Shown here piece by piece: positions 44,852 through 52,298 of a stretch of 64,000 nucleotides of DNA (position 1 is its first letter; the number at the start of each line of letters is the position of its first letter). The translations under genes and the position numbers were made by a program. The notes beneath the pieces were generated by a model. It was not told the origin of the DNA and did not search any database. It saw only the letters and a program-made list of their open reading frames with translations. Source of the DNA: CAWKPF01 sp963851415 (GTDB lineage: Bacteria > Acidobacteriota > Thermoanaerobaculia > Multivoradales > Multivoraceae). Where the stretch lies: NCBI GenBank assembly GCA_963851415.1, contig CAWKPF010000002.1:4154001-4218000 (forward strand), given 5' to 3'.

Positions 44852-45730
44852 GTGAAGATCGACCCGGCCGCAGTCCCTACGACATCGAAGGGTCCCGAGG
44901 TCGCAGCCGCCGACCTCGGGCTCCGGCTCGACGAGCTTCGAGCCGCCATCACAGAGGAGTACGACGTGGTGGCGCGGGAGCCGACGCGAGGATTCCACTT
45001 CCACACCGGGCGCCCCCTGGCCCGGATCCTCGAGTATCGGGACGAATGGCTCGACGCCGTTCCCGAAGCCGCGATCGAGTCGTTTGCCGGGACGGGGAAC
45101 CCCTTCAGTATGGGCGTGCTTTCGCCGGGCGAAAGGGTGATCGACGTGGGCAGCGGTGGAGGGATCGACTCGCTGGTCGCGGGGAAGATGGTCGGCCCCA
45201 GCGGTGCCGTGATCGGTGTCGACATGACGCCCGCGATGCTGAAGCGGGCGAACCGGGCTCGTGACGAGGCCGGTCTCGGCCACGTGGAGTTCCGAGAGGG
45301 CTACGCGGAGTCTCTTCCCGTCGACGAGGGTTGGGCCGATGTGGTCATCTCGAACGGGGTGTTCAACCTGACTCCCGACAAGCACGCGACCCTCGCCGAG
45401 TGGCACCGGGTTCTGGGAGACCGGGGTCGGCTGCAGATCGGCGACATCCTGGTCACGAGGGAGGTTCCAGAGAGTGCCAAACGGCGCATCGATCTCTGGA
45501 CCGGGTGAATTGCCGGCGCTCTGCTGGAAGCAGAGCTCGCGAGCTACGTGGTCGGCGCCGGGTTCGTCGACTTCGAGATCACCTGGCGGGCGGAGGTCTT
45601 CGACGGTGCGCCCCAGGAGAGCAGCGCAGCCGCCTTCGGTACCGTGGGAATCAACTTCTCCGCCCGCAAGGCCGCCAGCGAGGAGGAGTGGCGGGCGGCC
45701 ATGGAGGCTCTGAGCTGCAGAGTCGAATAG
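44852..45730 (+). CDS. ArsM/UbiE-like SAM-dependent methyltransferase, predicted selenoprotein (Sec219)
   Basis: 292 residues if the in-frame TGA at 45506-45508 is read as selenocysteine. Start: GTG at 44852 with GGAGG eight bases before it. SAM motif I is 'VIDVGSGGGIDSL' from residue 96, followed by 'VIGVDMTPAMLKRANRAR' and 'ADVVISNGVFNLTPDK'. The TGA falls in 'RRIDLWTG-U-IAGALLEAEL'; ArsM-type enzymes have Cys at this place (WxGCxAGAL), where it binds arsenite. The frame stays open for 74 codons after the TGA, with expected sequence ('VGAGFVDFEITWRAEVF', 'GINFSARKA') to the TAG at 45730. A SECIS-like stem-loop follows the TGA. A terminated 218-residue product would lack the C-terminal domain. 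A nonsense mutation is the alternative. No other arsenic gene is adjacent. The true substrate may be arsenic, selenium or an organic thiol. Confidence 0.8.
45518..45536 (+). promoter_or_regulatory. Bacterial SECIS-like stem-loop
   Basis: GCTCTGC (45518-45524) pairs perfectly with GCAGAGC (45530-45536) around the loop TGGAA. The loop begins 16 bases after the TGA, has G at its second position, and the stem is 7 bp. This fits published criteria for bacterial SECIS elements: apical loop of 3-14 bases with a G in the first two positions, 16-37 bases from the UGA. SelB would bind it to insert selenocysteine. Confidence 0.75.
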
Positions 45731-45806
45731 AAGCGCAGCTGCGGCAAAGCAGGTAGTCTGCCTCTCGAGAGGTGCGATCCTGCGCCCACCCCATCGAGGA
45801 GCCCCC

Positions 45807-46334
45807 ATGACGCGCTACGCCTCCCTGCTCCCTCTGCTGGCTCTGTCGCTGCTGGCACTTCCCGCGCATGCGGCGAAGGTCCAGACCGCGAGTGACCCCG
45901 AGGCCGACTTTTCGACCTTCCGGACCTTCGCCTGGCGTCCGTCCGAGGCCGCCGACCCGGGTGTGGGCCCGGAAGTGCGCTCTTCGGCGAACCGCGTGCT
46001 CACCGACAAGGGACTTCGCCGGGTCGAGCCGGATCAGGACCCGGACATCTGGCTCGAGTTCGCGGTGGGCAGCGCCGACATGCTCTACGCGGACTGGAAG
46101 TACGAGCTGGGGTGGTGGAACACGCTGTGGAGGACCGGAGCCGCCCGGTCGCGGGTGTCCGGCGGAGTCCTCGTGGTGATCAGCTCCAATGGGCGCGGCA
46201 CCGAAGACGACGCACCGGTGTGGGGCGGGCGAGTGATCATGGAGGGCAACAACCCGGATGCCCTCATGGTCATGGCGGGGCGGGCAGGCAAGGAGGTCGC
46301 GAAGATGATGAAGAAGTACCCCGGTCTGAAGTAG
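45807..46334 (+). CDS. DUF4136 domain protein, exported
   Basis: 175 residues. The ATG at 45807 has GAGGAG six bases upstream. Signal peptide of about 22 residues ends 'LPAHAAKV'. The following 'VQTASDPEADFSTFRTFAWRP' is the opening of DUF4136, a periplasmic or lipoprotein domain of unknown role. 'GVLVVISSN' and 'VWGGRVIME' in the second half also match. There is no lipobox cysteine, so it is probably periplasmic and soluble. Its last 65 bases overlap the end of the convergent AroQ-fusion gene. Confidence 0.8.
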   Translation: MTRYASLLPLLALSLLALPAHAAKVQTASDPEADFSTFRTFAWRPSEAADPGVGPEVRSSANRVLTDKGLRRVEPDQDPDIWLEFAVGSADMLYADWKYELGWWNTLWRTGAARSRVSGGVLVVISSNGRGTEDDAPVWGGRVIMEGNNPDALMVMAGRAGKEVAKMMKKYPGLK

Positions 46335-47538
46335 CCGGCCGGATCTCGAGCAGGGCACGGCGCAGCTGCTCGCGCTCGAACGGTTCGAGCAGAGGAGAGA
46401 GCAGAAGCATCCGATCCGGGGTCAGTCGGCTCGTCTCGAACGGCGCACATCGCTCCAGCGTGTCGAGGATGCGCTCCCCGAGGCGTAGCAGCGTCGGCCG
46501 CAGCTCGGTCGCCAGATCGAGCTCGGCCCGGGCTGCGACCGAACGTCGTTGGACCGCCTTGGCGAGCTCGATCTGCTGTGCAAAGAGGGCCTCGATTCCC
46601 GCCGTCTCCAGGCGGTGCTCGCGGGCGGCACGGACCGCGCTCTCGAGAACCACGCGCTCGCGCTCCCGATCCTCGATCGGTAGATCGTGCTCTCGCTTGT
46701 AGGCAGCCACCCAGGGCATCAGCTCGAGTCTTCGAGAGAGCAGATCGACCAGGTGGTCGATCTCGTCGCGGGGTTGGGAAGTGCCGAAGTGCTTCCGGCG
46801 CAGCGCTCGAATCGCATCCTCGTGCGAGGCGATCCAGCGGTCGATTCGAGGCGCCAGGTCCTCGACGCGACCCCGTGAGACCCAATACACCTTGCGATCC
46901 GTGGGCGGGTGGCAGTGCACGTCCCACGGCTCGCGGCGAAAGTGGGGCAACTCGAAGCTGTCGGTGAGGAAGGCATCGACCCGTCCCTCGGCCAGAAGGT
47001 CGGGCAGAGAGCGGTTGTCCTCCGTGGCGAGGATGCTCGCGCCCTCGTAGTGATCCCGGGCGAATCGTTCCAGAATGCCGCCGCGGTTCACGGCCAGTCT
47101 TCGCGGGCTGGTCGCTCCGACGAGGCAGGGGCCGCCCTGGGCGATCGCACGCGACATCTCTCCTTCCACGGCCCGCTGCGCCCGCCAGGTGACGCCGCTC
47201 ATCGCCAGGTCGAAGCGCTGCGTGGCGATGTCCTTGCCGAGCTCGGGCCAGCGGAAGGTCACCCACTGGATCTCGAGATCGAGATCTTCCGCCATCGCGT
47301 GCGCCAGGTCGACGTCGAAGCCGACACCGTCGAGCGAGAACGGCGGGTAGTCTCCGCTCGTGCCGATGCGAATCGGCTCGAGAGGCGATGCAGGCGCGGG
47401 TGTCTGACTTGCGCGCCTCTCGGCGTCGCTCTGGAGTGGTCTCGGCCCGCCTCCCCCACACGCGGCGGCGAGCAACAACAGAGTGAGTGCCACTCCGGAT
47501 CGAGCCACGGGTGAGCGGATGAAGCAGCGTTCGAGCAT
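46270..47538 (-). CDS. Periplasmic PheC-like solute-binding domain fused to AroQ chorismate mutase
   Basis: 422 residues. A lipoprotein signal with lipobox 'LLAAACGG' (Cys27) anchors it outside the inner membrane. Residues 55-250 form an SBP family 3 domain: 'SGDYPPFSLDGVGFDVDLAH' and 'RFDLAMSGVTW' match PheC (cyclohexadienyl/prephenate dehydratase) more than amino-acid binding proteins. Residues 257-332 are a gamma-type AroQ chorismate mutase: 'IDHLVDLLSRRLELMPWVAAY', Lys281, 'DLPIEDRERE' and 'FAQQIELAKAVQ'. Together they could convert chorismate to prephenate and phenylpyruvate in the periplasm, as separate PheC and *AroQ do in Pseudomonas. The last 80 residues are of unknown role. Whether the PheC domain is catalytic or only binds ligand cannot be decided. 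Confidence 0.8.
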   Translation of the reverse strand: MLERCFIRSPVARSGVALTLLLLAAACGGGGPRPLQSDAERRASQTPAPASPLEPIRIGTSGDYPPFSLDGVGFDVDLAHAMAEDLDLEIQWVTFRWPELGKDIATQRFDLAMSGVTWRAQRAVEGEMSRAIAQGGPCLVGATSPRRLAVNRGGILERFARDHYEGASILATEDNRSLPDLLAEGRVDAFLTDSFELPHFRREPWDVHCHPPTDRKVYWVSRGRVEDLAPRIDRWIASHEDAIRALRRKHFGTSQPRDEIDHLVDLLSRRLELMPWVAAYKREHDLPIEDRERERVVLESAVRAAREHRLETAGIEALFAQQIELAKAVQRRSVAARAELDLATELRPTLLRLGERILDTLERCAPFETSRLTPDRMLLLSPLLEPFEREQLRRALLEIRPATSDRGTSSSSSRPPCLPAPP

Positions 47539-47551
47539 CGGTCGGCGGGGC

Positions 47552-47557
47552 AGTATA
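47552..47557 (-). promoter_or_regulatory. Candidate -10 box TATACT for the AroQ-fusion gene
   Basis: On the minus strand CGCTATACTG ends 13 bases before the ATG at 47538. A transcript would start about 7 bases before the ATG, leaving no room for a Shine-Dalgarno, and none is seen. Confidence 0.4.
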
Positions 47558-47636
47558 GCGGTGGCATCAGGGCGCCAGCTGCTCCTCTCCGGTGGCTACA
47601 GTATGATCCCGGATCGTCCTGGGAGGAGTGGATACG

Positions 47637-48485
47637 GTGGGAAAGAAGAAGCCGCAGTACGCCTATGACAAGTACGCCCTCTACGAGTCGGCGGTACAGG
47701 CAGTCGAGTTCGACGCCGACTTCATCGAGCGCGTGTATCGGGAGATCCACGGCGAGTCGCCTCGTCGCCTCCGCGAGGACTTCTGCGGGACGGCCTCGCT
47801 GGCCGCGCAATGGGTGCGTGGTCACCCTGACAACGAGGCCTGGGGTGTCGACCTCGACGCCGAGACTCTCGACTGGGGTCGCCTCCACCGCGTGGCACCG
47901 CTGGGTGACGACGCAGCCCGTGTTCACCTGCGGTGCGGCAACGTGCTTGCCACACGGGGCCCGCAGGTGGACGTCCAGGTCGCGTTCAACTTCTCCTACT
48001 GCATCTTCAAGCAGCGCTCGGAGTTGCTGAGGTACTTCAAGACCGCGTTTCGCCTGCTCGAACCGGGCGGACTCTTCCTGTGCGATCAGCTCGGTGGCAC
48101 CGAGACGCTGCTCGAGCTCGAGGAGAGAACCCGAAGGCCGCGCAAGAAGGACCCCGACGGCCGGATCGTGCCTGCCCTGACCTACGTCTGGGAGCAGGAG
48201 TACTTCGACGCGATCGATCACCACTTCATTGCTCACATCAGCCTCGAGTTCAAGAAGAACGGCAAGAAGAAGCGCCTGAAGCATGCCTTCACGTACGACT
48301 GGAGGGTGTGGACACTCCCGGAGCTGCGCGATCTGCTCGGCGAGGCGGGCTTCGAGCTGGTGCAGGTCTATGCACAGGAGTGGGATGAAGAGACCGACGA
48401 AGCGGACGAGGACTATCACCTGACCGATCGACTCGACAACGAGGGCGGCTGGGTGGTCTACCTGGTGGCGAAGAAGCCCGACTGA
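47637..48485 (+). CDS. Class I SAM-dependent methyltransferase
   Basis: 282 residues from GTG 47637 ('GKKKPQYAYDKYALYESAVQ'), chosen because GGGAGGAG lies about nine bases upstream; an earlier GTG at 47628 would abut that site. The SAM fold shows 'LREDFCGTASLAAQWV' (motif I region), 'WGVDLDAETLDWG' and 'QVAFNFSYCIFKQ'. It resembles uncharacterised class I methyltransferases with 'DKYxLYExAVQ' starts. The substrate is unknown. It is followed 30 bases later by the NTF2-like gene in the same direction. Confidence 0.82.
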   Translation: MGKKKPQYAYDKYALYESAVQAVEFDADFIERVYREIHGESPRRLREDFCGTASLAAQWVRGHPDNEAWGVDLDAETLDWGRLHRVAPLGDDAARVHLRCGNVLATRGPQVDVQVAFNFSYCIFKQRSELLRYFKTAFRLLEPGGLFLCDQLGGTETLLELEERTRRPRKKDPDGRIVPALTYVWEQEYFDAIDHHFIAHISLEFKKNGKKKRLKHAFTYDWRVWTLPELRDLLGEAGFELVQVYAQEWDEETDEADEDYHLTDRLDNEGGWVVYLVAKKPD

Positions 48486-48515
48486 GTCCAAGGACGAGCC
48501 GGAAGGAGCCAGATT

Positions 48516-48932
48516 CTGCCCACTGAGACGGGGGCGCCCACACGCGATGACTTCCGCCGAGCGGTCGAGTCGAAGGACCACGATGCGATGATGGCGCTCT
48601 TTCGAGAGGACGCCGTTCTCCACAGCCCCATCACCTTCCAGCCGTTCGAAGGACGCCACGCGATCGGTGCTCTTCTGGGCGTGCTGCTCGAGGTGTTCGA
48701 GGATTTTCGCTACACCGACGAGCTCGACGCTCCGGATGGCACCAAGGGTCTGGTCTTCCGCACGCGTGTCCGGGACCGGGAAGTCGAGGGGATCGATCTG
48801 ATCCGCTTCGACGACGCGGGCCGCATCCGGGACTTCACGGTGTTCGTCCGCCCACGCTCGGCTCTGGAGGCTCTGTTCGGCGAGGTCGCTCCGAGACTGC
48901 AGGCAGCGTTGTCCCAGCAGAGCGTCGAATGA
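48516..48932 (+). CDS. NTF2/SnoaL-like protein, probable CTG start
   Basis: 138 residues if translation starts at CTG 48516, which has AAGGAG seven bases upstream. The next ATG (48588) would remove the first helix 'TRDDFRRAVESKDHDAMMAL', which the family has. The body 'FREDAVLHSPITFQPFEGRHAIGALLGVLLEVF' and 'VEGIDLIRFDDAGRIRDFTV' is typical of the SnoaL/NTF2 cone fold. These are small enzymes or ligand-binding proteins; the role is unknown. No ATG, GTG or TTG is available in frame between the ribosome site and 48588. Confidence 0.65.
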   Translation: MPTETGAPTRDDFRRAVESKDHDAMMALFREDAVLHSPITFQPFEGRHAIGALLGVLLEVFEDFRYTDELDAPDGTKGLVFRTRVRDREVEGIDLIRFDDAGRIRDFTVFVRPRSALEALFGEVAPRLQAALSQQSVE

Positions 48933-48957
48933 GTCGATTCCGGGCCAAAGCACGCGG

Positions 48958-49371
48958 ATGCGCTCCGTCCAGCTGATCGGCGTGACGCTTGCACTACTCC
49001 TGCTGGCCGCCCACTTCTCTCGCGCGGGCCAGACGCCGCTCCTGTACCTGATGGTGTCGCTGCTGATCCTGGTGCCGGTGCGTCTCCCCTGGGCCGGGCG
49101 GGCCCTGCAGGCGGCACTCGTTCTGGGGACCCTCGAGTGGCTGCGCACTGCGGGCTACCTGGCACGACTGCGCTACGAGGCGGGTGCTCCCTACATGCGC
49201 ATGGCCCTGATTCTCGCGGCGGTGGCGGCCTTTACTGCGGCGATGGCGCTCTCCTTCGAGGGAAGATCGATGAGGCGGCACTTCCGCCTCGATCCCATCG
49301 ATGCTCGGCGACGAGAAGAGCCGACGGAGAGGGATTCGGAGGCGCTCGGAGAGAGTGAGGCCACTCGATGA
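48958..49371 (+). CDS. Small four-helix membrane protein
   Basis: 137 residues. Four hydrophobic helices (about 5-22, 29-45, 48-68 and 80-100), then a charged cytoplasmic tail rich in Arg and Glu. Follows the NTF2-like gene by 25 bases and overlaps the next small gene as ATGA. I do not recognise a family. Confidence 0.55.
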   Translation: MRSVQLIGVTLALLLLAAHFSRAGQTPLLYLMVSLLILVPVRLPWAGRALQAALVLGTLEWLRTAGYLARLRYEAGAPYMRMALILAAVAAFTAAMALSFEGRSMRRHFRLDPIDARRREEPTERDSEALGESEATR

Positions 49372-49610
49372 GGGCGAGCCGGGCAGAGAGTGGACCGACA
49401 CCGCTGCGCGAGGAGGCCGCGCCCAGCTCCGGCGAGGTATTTCTTCGCCAGGCGCTGGGGAGCAATGTTGCCGACATGCGAATTCCGGCGGTTCTCCTGA
49501 CCCTCGCCCTGGCTGCCTCGGTGGCCGCCTATCTGTGGCGTCGACAGCCCTTCTCTCGGGCCCCGGAGTCAGAGGACACCGTGCAGCCGCCCGATCGCCT
49601 CGAGGAGTGA
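49368..49610 (+). CDS. Small single-pass membrane protein
   Basis: 80 residues, start overlapping the previous stop as ATGA. One hydrophobic helix (about 38-56, 'RIPAVLLTLALAASVAAYLW') with an acidic, Pro-rich tail. The end overlaps the convergent FAD hydroxylase gene by 42 bases. Existence is supported by the coupled start and the helix; no function is known. Confidence 0.45.
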   Translation: MRASRAESGPTPLREEAAPSSGEVFLRQALGSNVADMRIPAVLLTLALAASVAAYLWRRQPFSRAPESEDTVQPPDRLEE

Positions 49611-51179
49611 TCCGGGCGCAGCCGCTGGTGCGATCGCCGCCAGATGACAGTCGGGTCGGATCAGCCACACCTCGCCGGGTCCGGCTCCGAGGGTGGCAGC
49701 GAGCTCCTCGTCGGCACTCAGTGCCTCCATCGACAGCACGGTCAGGGAAGCGGGTCTGCTGGGCCCTCTCAGCTCGTCCTCGATGGCCACCGTGTCGACC
49801 GAGTCGTGGCACAGCAGCAACAGGCCGTCGCGCGCCAGACTGCGCAGGGACACTCGATCGCCCGTGACCGGGTGGCGCACGGGCAGATCGGGGAGGATGA
49901 CTCCGGGGACGTTCGGAGGGTTCGCCCCGCGCTCGGGTCGACCGGGGAACGGTCGCTGCGGATCGGGAGTGGTGAGAGGGGAGTCGACGTACCAGAAGGG
50001 CTCGAAGAGGCGCCCGGAGTCGACCGCCGAGTGGAGACCCGGGTCGGCCAGAGCCCCTTCCAGGATCTCGATGCGCCTGCTGCGATCGACCTCGTTCTGG
50101 GGCACCAGGAACCGCATCGTGGCTTCGGTGACCTCGAGATTCTCCAGGGCTGCACTGCGGCGCTCCCGATCGTAGCTGTCGAGGAGGCGCTCCGGGGCCC
50201 AGCCCTTCATGACGAAGGCCACCTTCCACGCGGCATTCTCCGCATCGTGCACTCCCGAGTTGAGGCCGCGCGCCCCGAAAGGAGAGAAGAGATGGGCACA
50301 GTCGCCGACCAGAAGAACTCGCCCCACCCGGAAGCGGGTGGCACAGCGGCCCTGGAACCGGTAGAGCGAGTGCCACACCAGTTGGTAGTCGATCCGGTCC
50401 CCCAGAATCGCGCGGATCCTCCGCTCGAGGCCCCCGCTTCGCCGTTCGGACACCAGGTCGAAGTCCTCGGGCACCTGCCAGTCGATGCGAAAGACTCCGT
50501 GGGGACAGGGGTGGATCAACACCTGTCGTCCGGGGTTCCACGCGGGGTCGAAGTAGAACCTTCGCTCCCGCCGCCAACCGGGGAGATCAGCGCGAATGTC
50601 GCAGATCAGGAATCGGTCTTCGTAGCTGGTGCCTGGAAACCCGACGCCCAGCGCCTCGCGCAGGGCTCGACCCCGGGCCCCCGCTGCCAACAGGACCCAG
50701 GGCGCCGAGAGCTCGAAGGGTCCTTCGGGGCCGTGGATCGAGACCCGTGCGCGAGTCGGACCCTGCTCGATTGCCGTGACCTGATGACTCCATCTCTGCT
50801 CGATCAGTGCGCAGGCGTCCATTCTCTCGGCGAGGATCTCTTCGGTCCGAGACTGGGAGAGATTGACGAAGGGAGGGAACGGCGAGAAGCCGGGATCGGG
50901 CAAATCGAGGTGGAACAGTTCCCGGTCTCGATAGAACGTGCGGGCGGTGGACCAGGTGACGCCTTCGTCGGCGATCGCGCGGCCGGCCCCGACGGATTCC
51001 CAGACGTCGAGGACGTCTCGATGCTGACAGATCGCTCTCGAGCCCACTCGCTCCCTCTCGGCACGCTCGTCCAGCACGAGACTGGGGATGCCCCAGCGAG
51101 CCAGCAGGAGGGCGAGCGTCTGACCCACTGGCCCGTTGCCCACGACGACGACCGGGTCGAGAGGTCGAGCGGTCGACAA
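49569..51179 (-). CDS. FAD-dependent aromatic hydroxylase-like monooxygenase (PheA/TfdB family)
   Basis: 536 residues from a TTG at 51179, 4 bases after the stop of the upstream metallo-hydrolase gene. Dinucleotide motif 'VVVVGNGPVGQTLALLLARW' at the N-terminus; 'VLLVGDCAHLFSPFGARGLN' is the second FAD motif of class A flavoprotein monooxygenases; the C-terminal third is the thioredoxin-like domain of the PheA/TfdB group. Such enzymes hydroxylate aromatic substrates with NAD(P)H and O2. The upstream metallo-beta-lactamase-fold gene is its operon partner and could hydrolyse a product. The substrate cannot be identified. No ATG is available near the fold start. Confidence 0.82.
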   Translation of the reverse strand: MSTARPLDPVVVVGNGPVGQTLALLLARWGIPSLVLDERAERERVGSRAICQHRDVLDVWESVGAGRAIADEGVTWSTARTFYRDRELFHLDLPDPGFSPFPPFVNLSQSRTEEILAERMDACALIEQRWSHQVTAIEQGPTRARVSIHGPEGPFELSAPWVLLAAGARGRALREALGVGFPGTSYEDRFLICDIRADLPGWRRERRFYFDPAWNPGRQVLIHPCPHGVFRIDWQVPEDFDLVSERRSGGLERRIRAILGDRIDYQLVWHSLYRFQGRCATRFRVGRVLLVGDCAHLFSPFGARGLNSGVHDAENAAWKVAFVMKGWAPERLLDSYDRERRSAALENLEVTEATMRFLVPQNEVDRSRRIEILEGALADPGLHSAVDSGRLFEPFWYVDSPLTTPDPQRPFPGRPERGANPPNVPGVILPDLPVRHPVTGDRVSLRSLARDGLLLLCHDSVDTVAIEDELRGPSRPASLTVLSMEALSADEELAATLGAGPGEVWLIRPDCHLAAIAPAAAPGSLLEAIGRLHGVL

Positions 51180-51183
51180 GGGC

Positions 51184-52143
51184 TCAGCCCTGGAGTTGCT
51201 GCCAGACCTCGCGGTCCCGGGTGCCTGTCCAGACGCGTGGCCACTCGATACCCGCGAGCTCGTCCCACAGGCGCGCGACGTCGAACGGAAGGCAGTGCTC
51301 GAAGATCGGCCACGAGCCGTACTCTGGAGCGAGTGCCGCGTGCGCAGCAGCGAACGCCTCGTCGAGCGCACCGCCAGCCCGGAACACCGAAGACACCTCT
51401 CGGCGCAGAACCAGAAGGAACCGGCGGGTCTGCTCGACCGCTGCGGCGCAGGCCGTGCGGCCTCGGACAACCGGTCCTCGCCCTCCTACGAGCGCCTCTG
51501 CCTCGAAGTGCGCGATCCGGTCGAGGGTTCCCGTAGACCAGTCGCCATGAAAGGCGTCACCGGTGTAGAGGGCGGCTTCGGCCTCGACCAGGTCACCCGC
51601 GAACAGGATTCGACTCTGGGGCAGCCACGCGACCAGATCGCCGGCAGTGTGGCCCCGCCCGCAATGGTGGAGCTCGACGGCCCCACGGTCGCCACCGAGC
51701 TCGATCCGGAGCCTTTCCGTGAAGGTCATCGTCGGCCGGGTCAAACCCCGGATCGACTCCGGCTCCTTGAACAGCCGCGGCATTCGGCCGAGCTCCGACT
51801 CCCAGTCCTGAAGACCCCGCTCCTCGATCAGGTGACGTGTGTTCTCGTGGCTGATGATGACCGATGCGTCGAAGGCCGCAGCACCGAGCACCCGAACGGC
51901 GTGGTAGTGCGACAGCACCAGGTAGCGAATCGGCTTGTCGGTGTGCTCCCGCAGAAGCTTCAGCCAGTCGCGGGCCGCCGCCGGGGTCGCTCGAGCCTCG
52001 AAGCAGACGAGGAAGTCCTCGCCTTCGATCGCTCCGACATTGGGGTCACCCTGACTGGTGAGCGCGAACACGCCGTCCGCGATCACATCGAGAGTCTCGG
52101 TCTTCTCATCGAGGTCATGGGAAGAGGCGAAAGGCTTGGACAT
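51184..52143 (-). CDS. Metallo-beta-lactamase-fold hydrolase with altered metal site
   Basis: 319 residues. The fold is clear: 'ADGVFALTSQGDPNVGAIEG' start, 'LVLSHYHAVRVLG' (78-87), 'HHCGRGHTAGDLVAWLP' and 'ILFAGDLVEA'. The usual HxHxDH motif is HYHAVR here (His79 and His81 kept, Asp and His replaced by Val83 and Arg84), so the second metal site is incomplete while the first pair, the distal His of 'GHTAGD' and the Asp of 'AGDLV' remain. It may be a one-metal enzyme. First gene of a two-gene operon with the FAD hydroxylase. Confidence 0.85.
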   Translation of the reverse strand: MSKPFASSHDLDEKTETLDVIADGVFALTSQGDPNVGAIEGEDFLVCFEARATPAAARDWLKLLREHTDKPIRYLVLSHYHAVRVLGAAAFDASVIISHENTRHLIEERGLQDWESELGRMPRLFKEPESIRGLTRPTMTFTERLRIELGGDRGAVELHHCGRGHTAGDLVAWLPQSRILFAGDLVEAEAALYTGDAFHGDWSTGTLDRIAHFEAEALVGGRGPVVRGRTACAAAVEQTRRFLLVLRREVSSVFRAGGALDEAFAAAHAALAPEYGSWPIFEHCLPFDVARLWDELAGIEWPRVWTGTRDREVWQQLQG

Positions 52144-52298
52144 GACACGGACATCATAGCCCTCTCCGCCTGGGTTGGCTCGAGGGGTTCTTCTCGCCCC
52201 TCGATCTGACGGCAGTCGCGTGTGTGGCCTGCCAGCGGATCGGTCTTGCTAGCATCGGACGCCCTGAGAGCCTCTCTCAGACTACCGAGGTTTTGAAG

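Noticed and set aside
45506..45508. Methyltransferase TGA as a simple nonsense mutation
   Set aside because: Kept as the alternative, but the position at a catalytic Cys column, the intact downstream frame and the stem-loop at the right distance together favour recoding.
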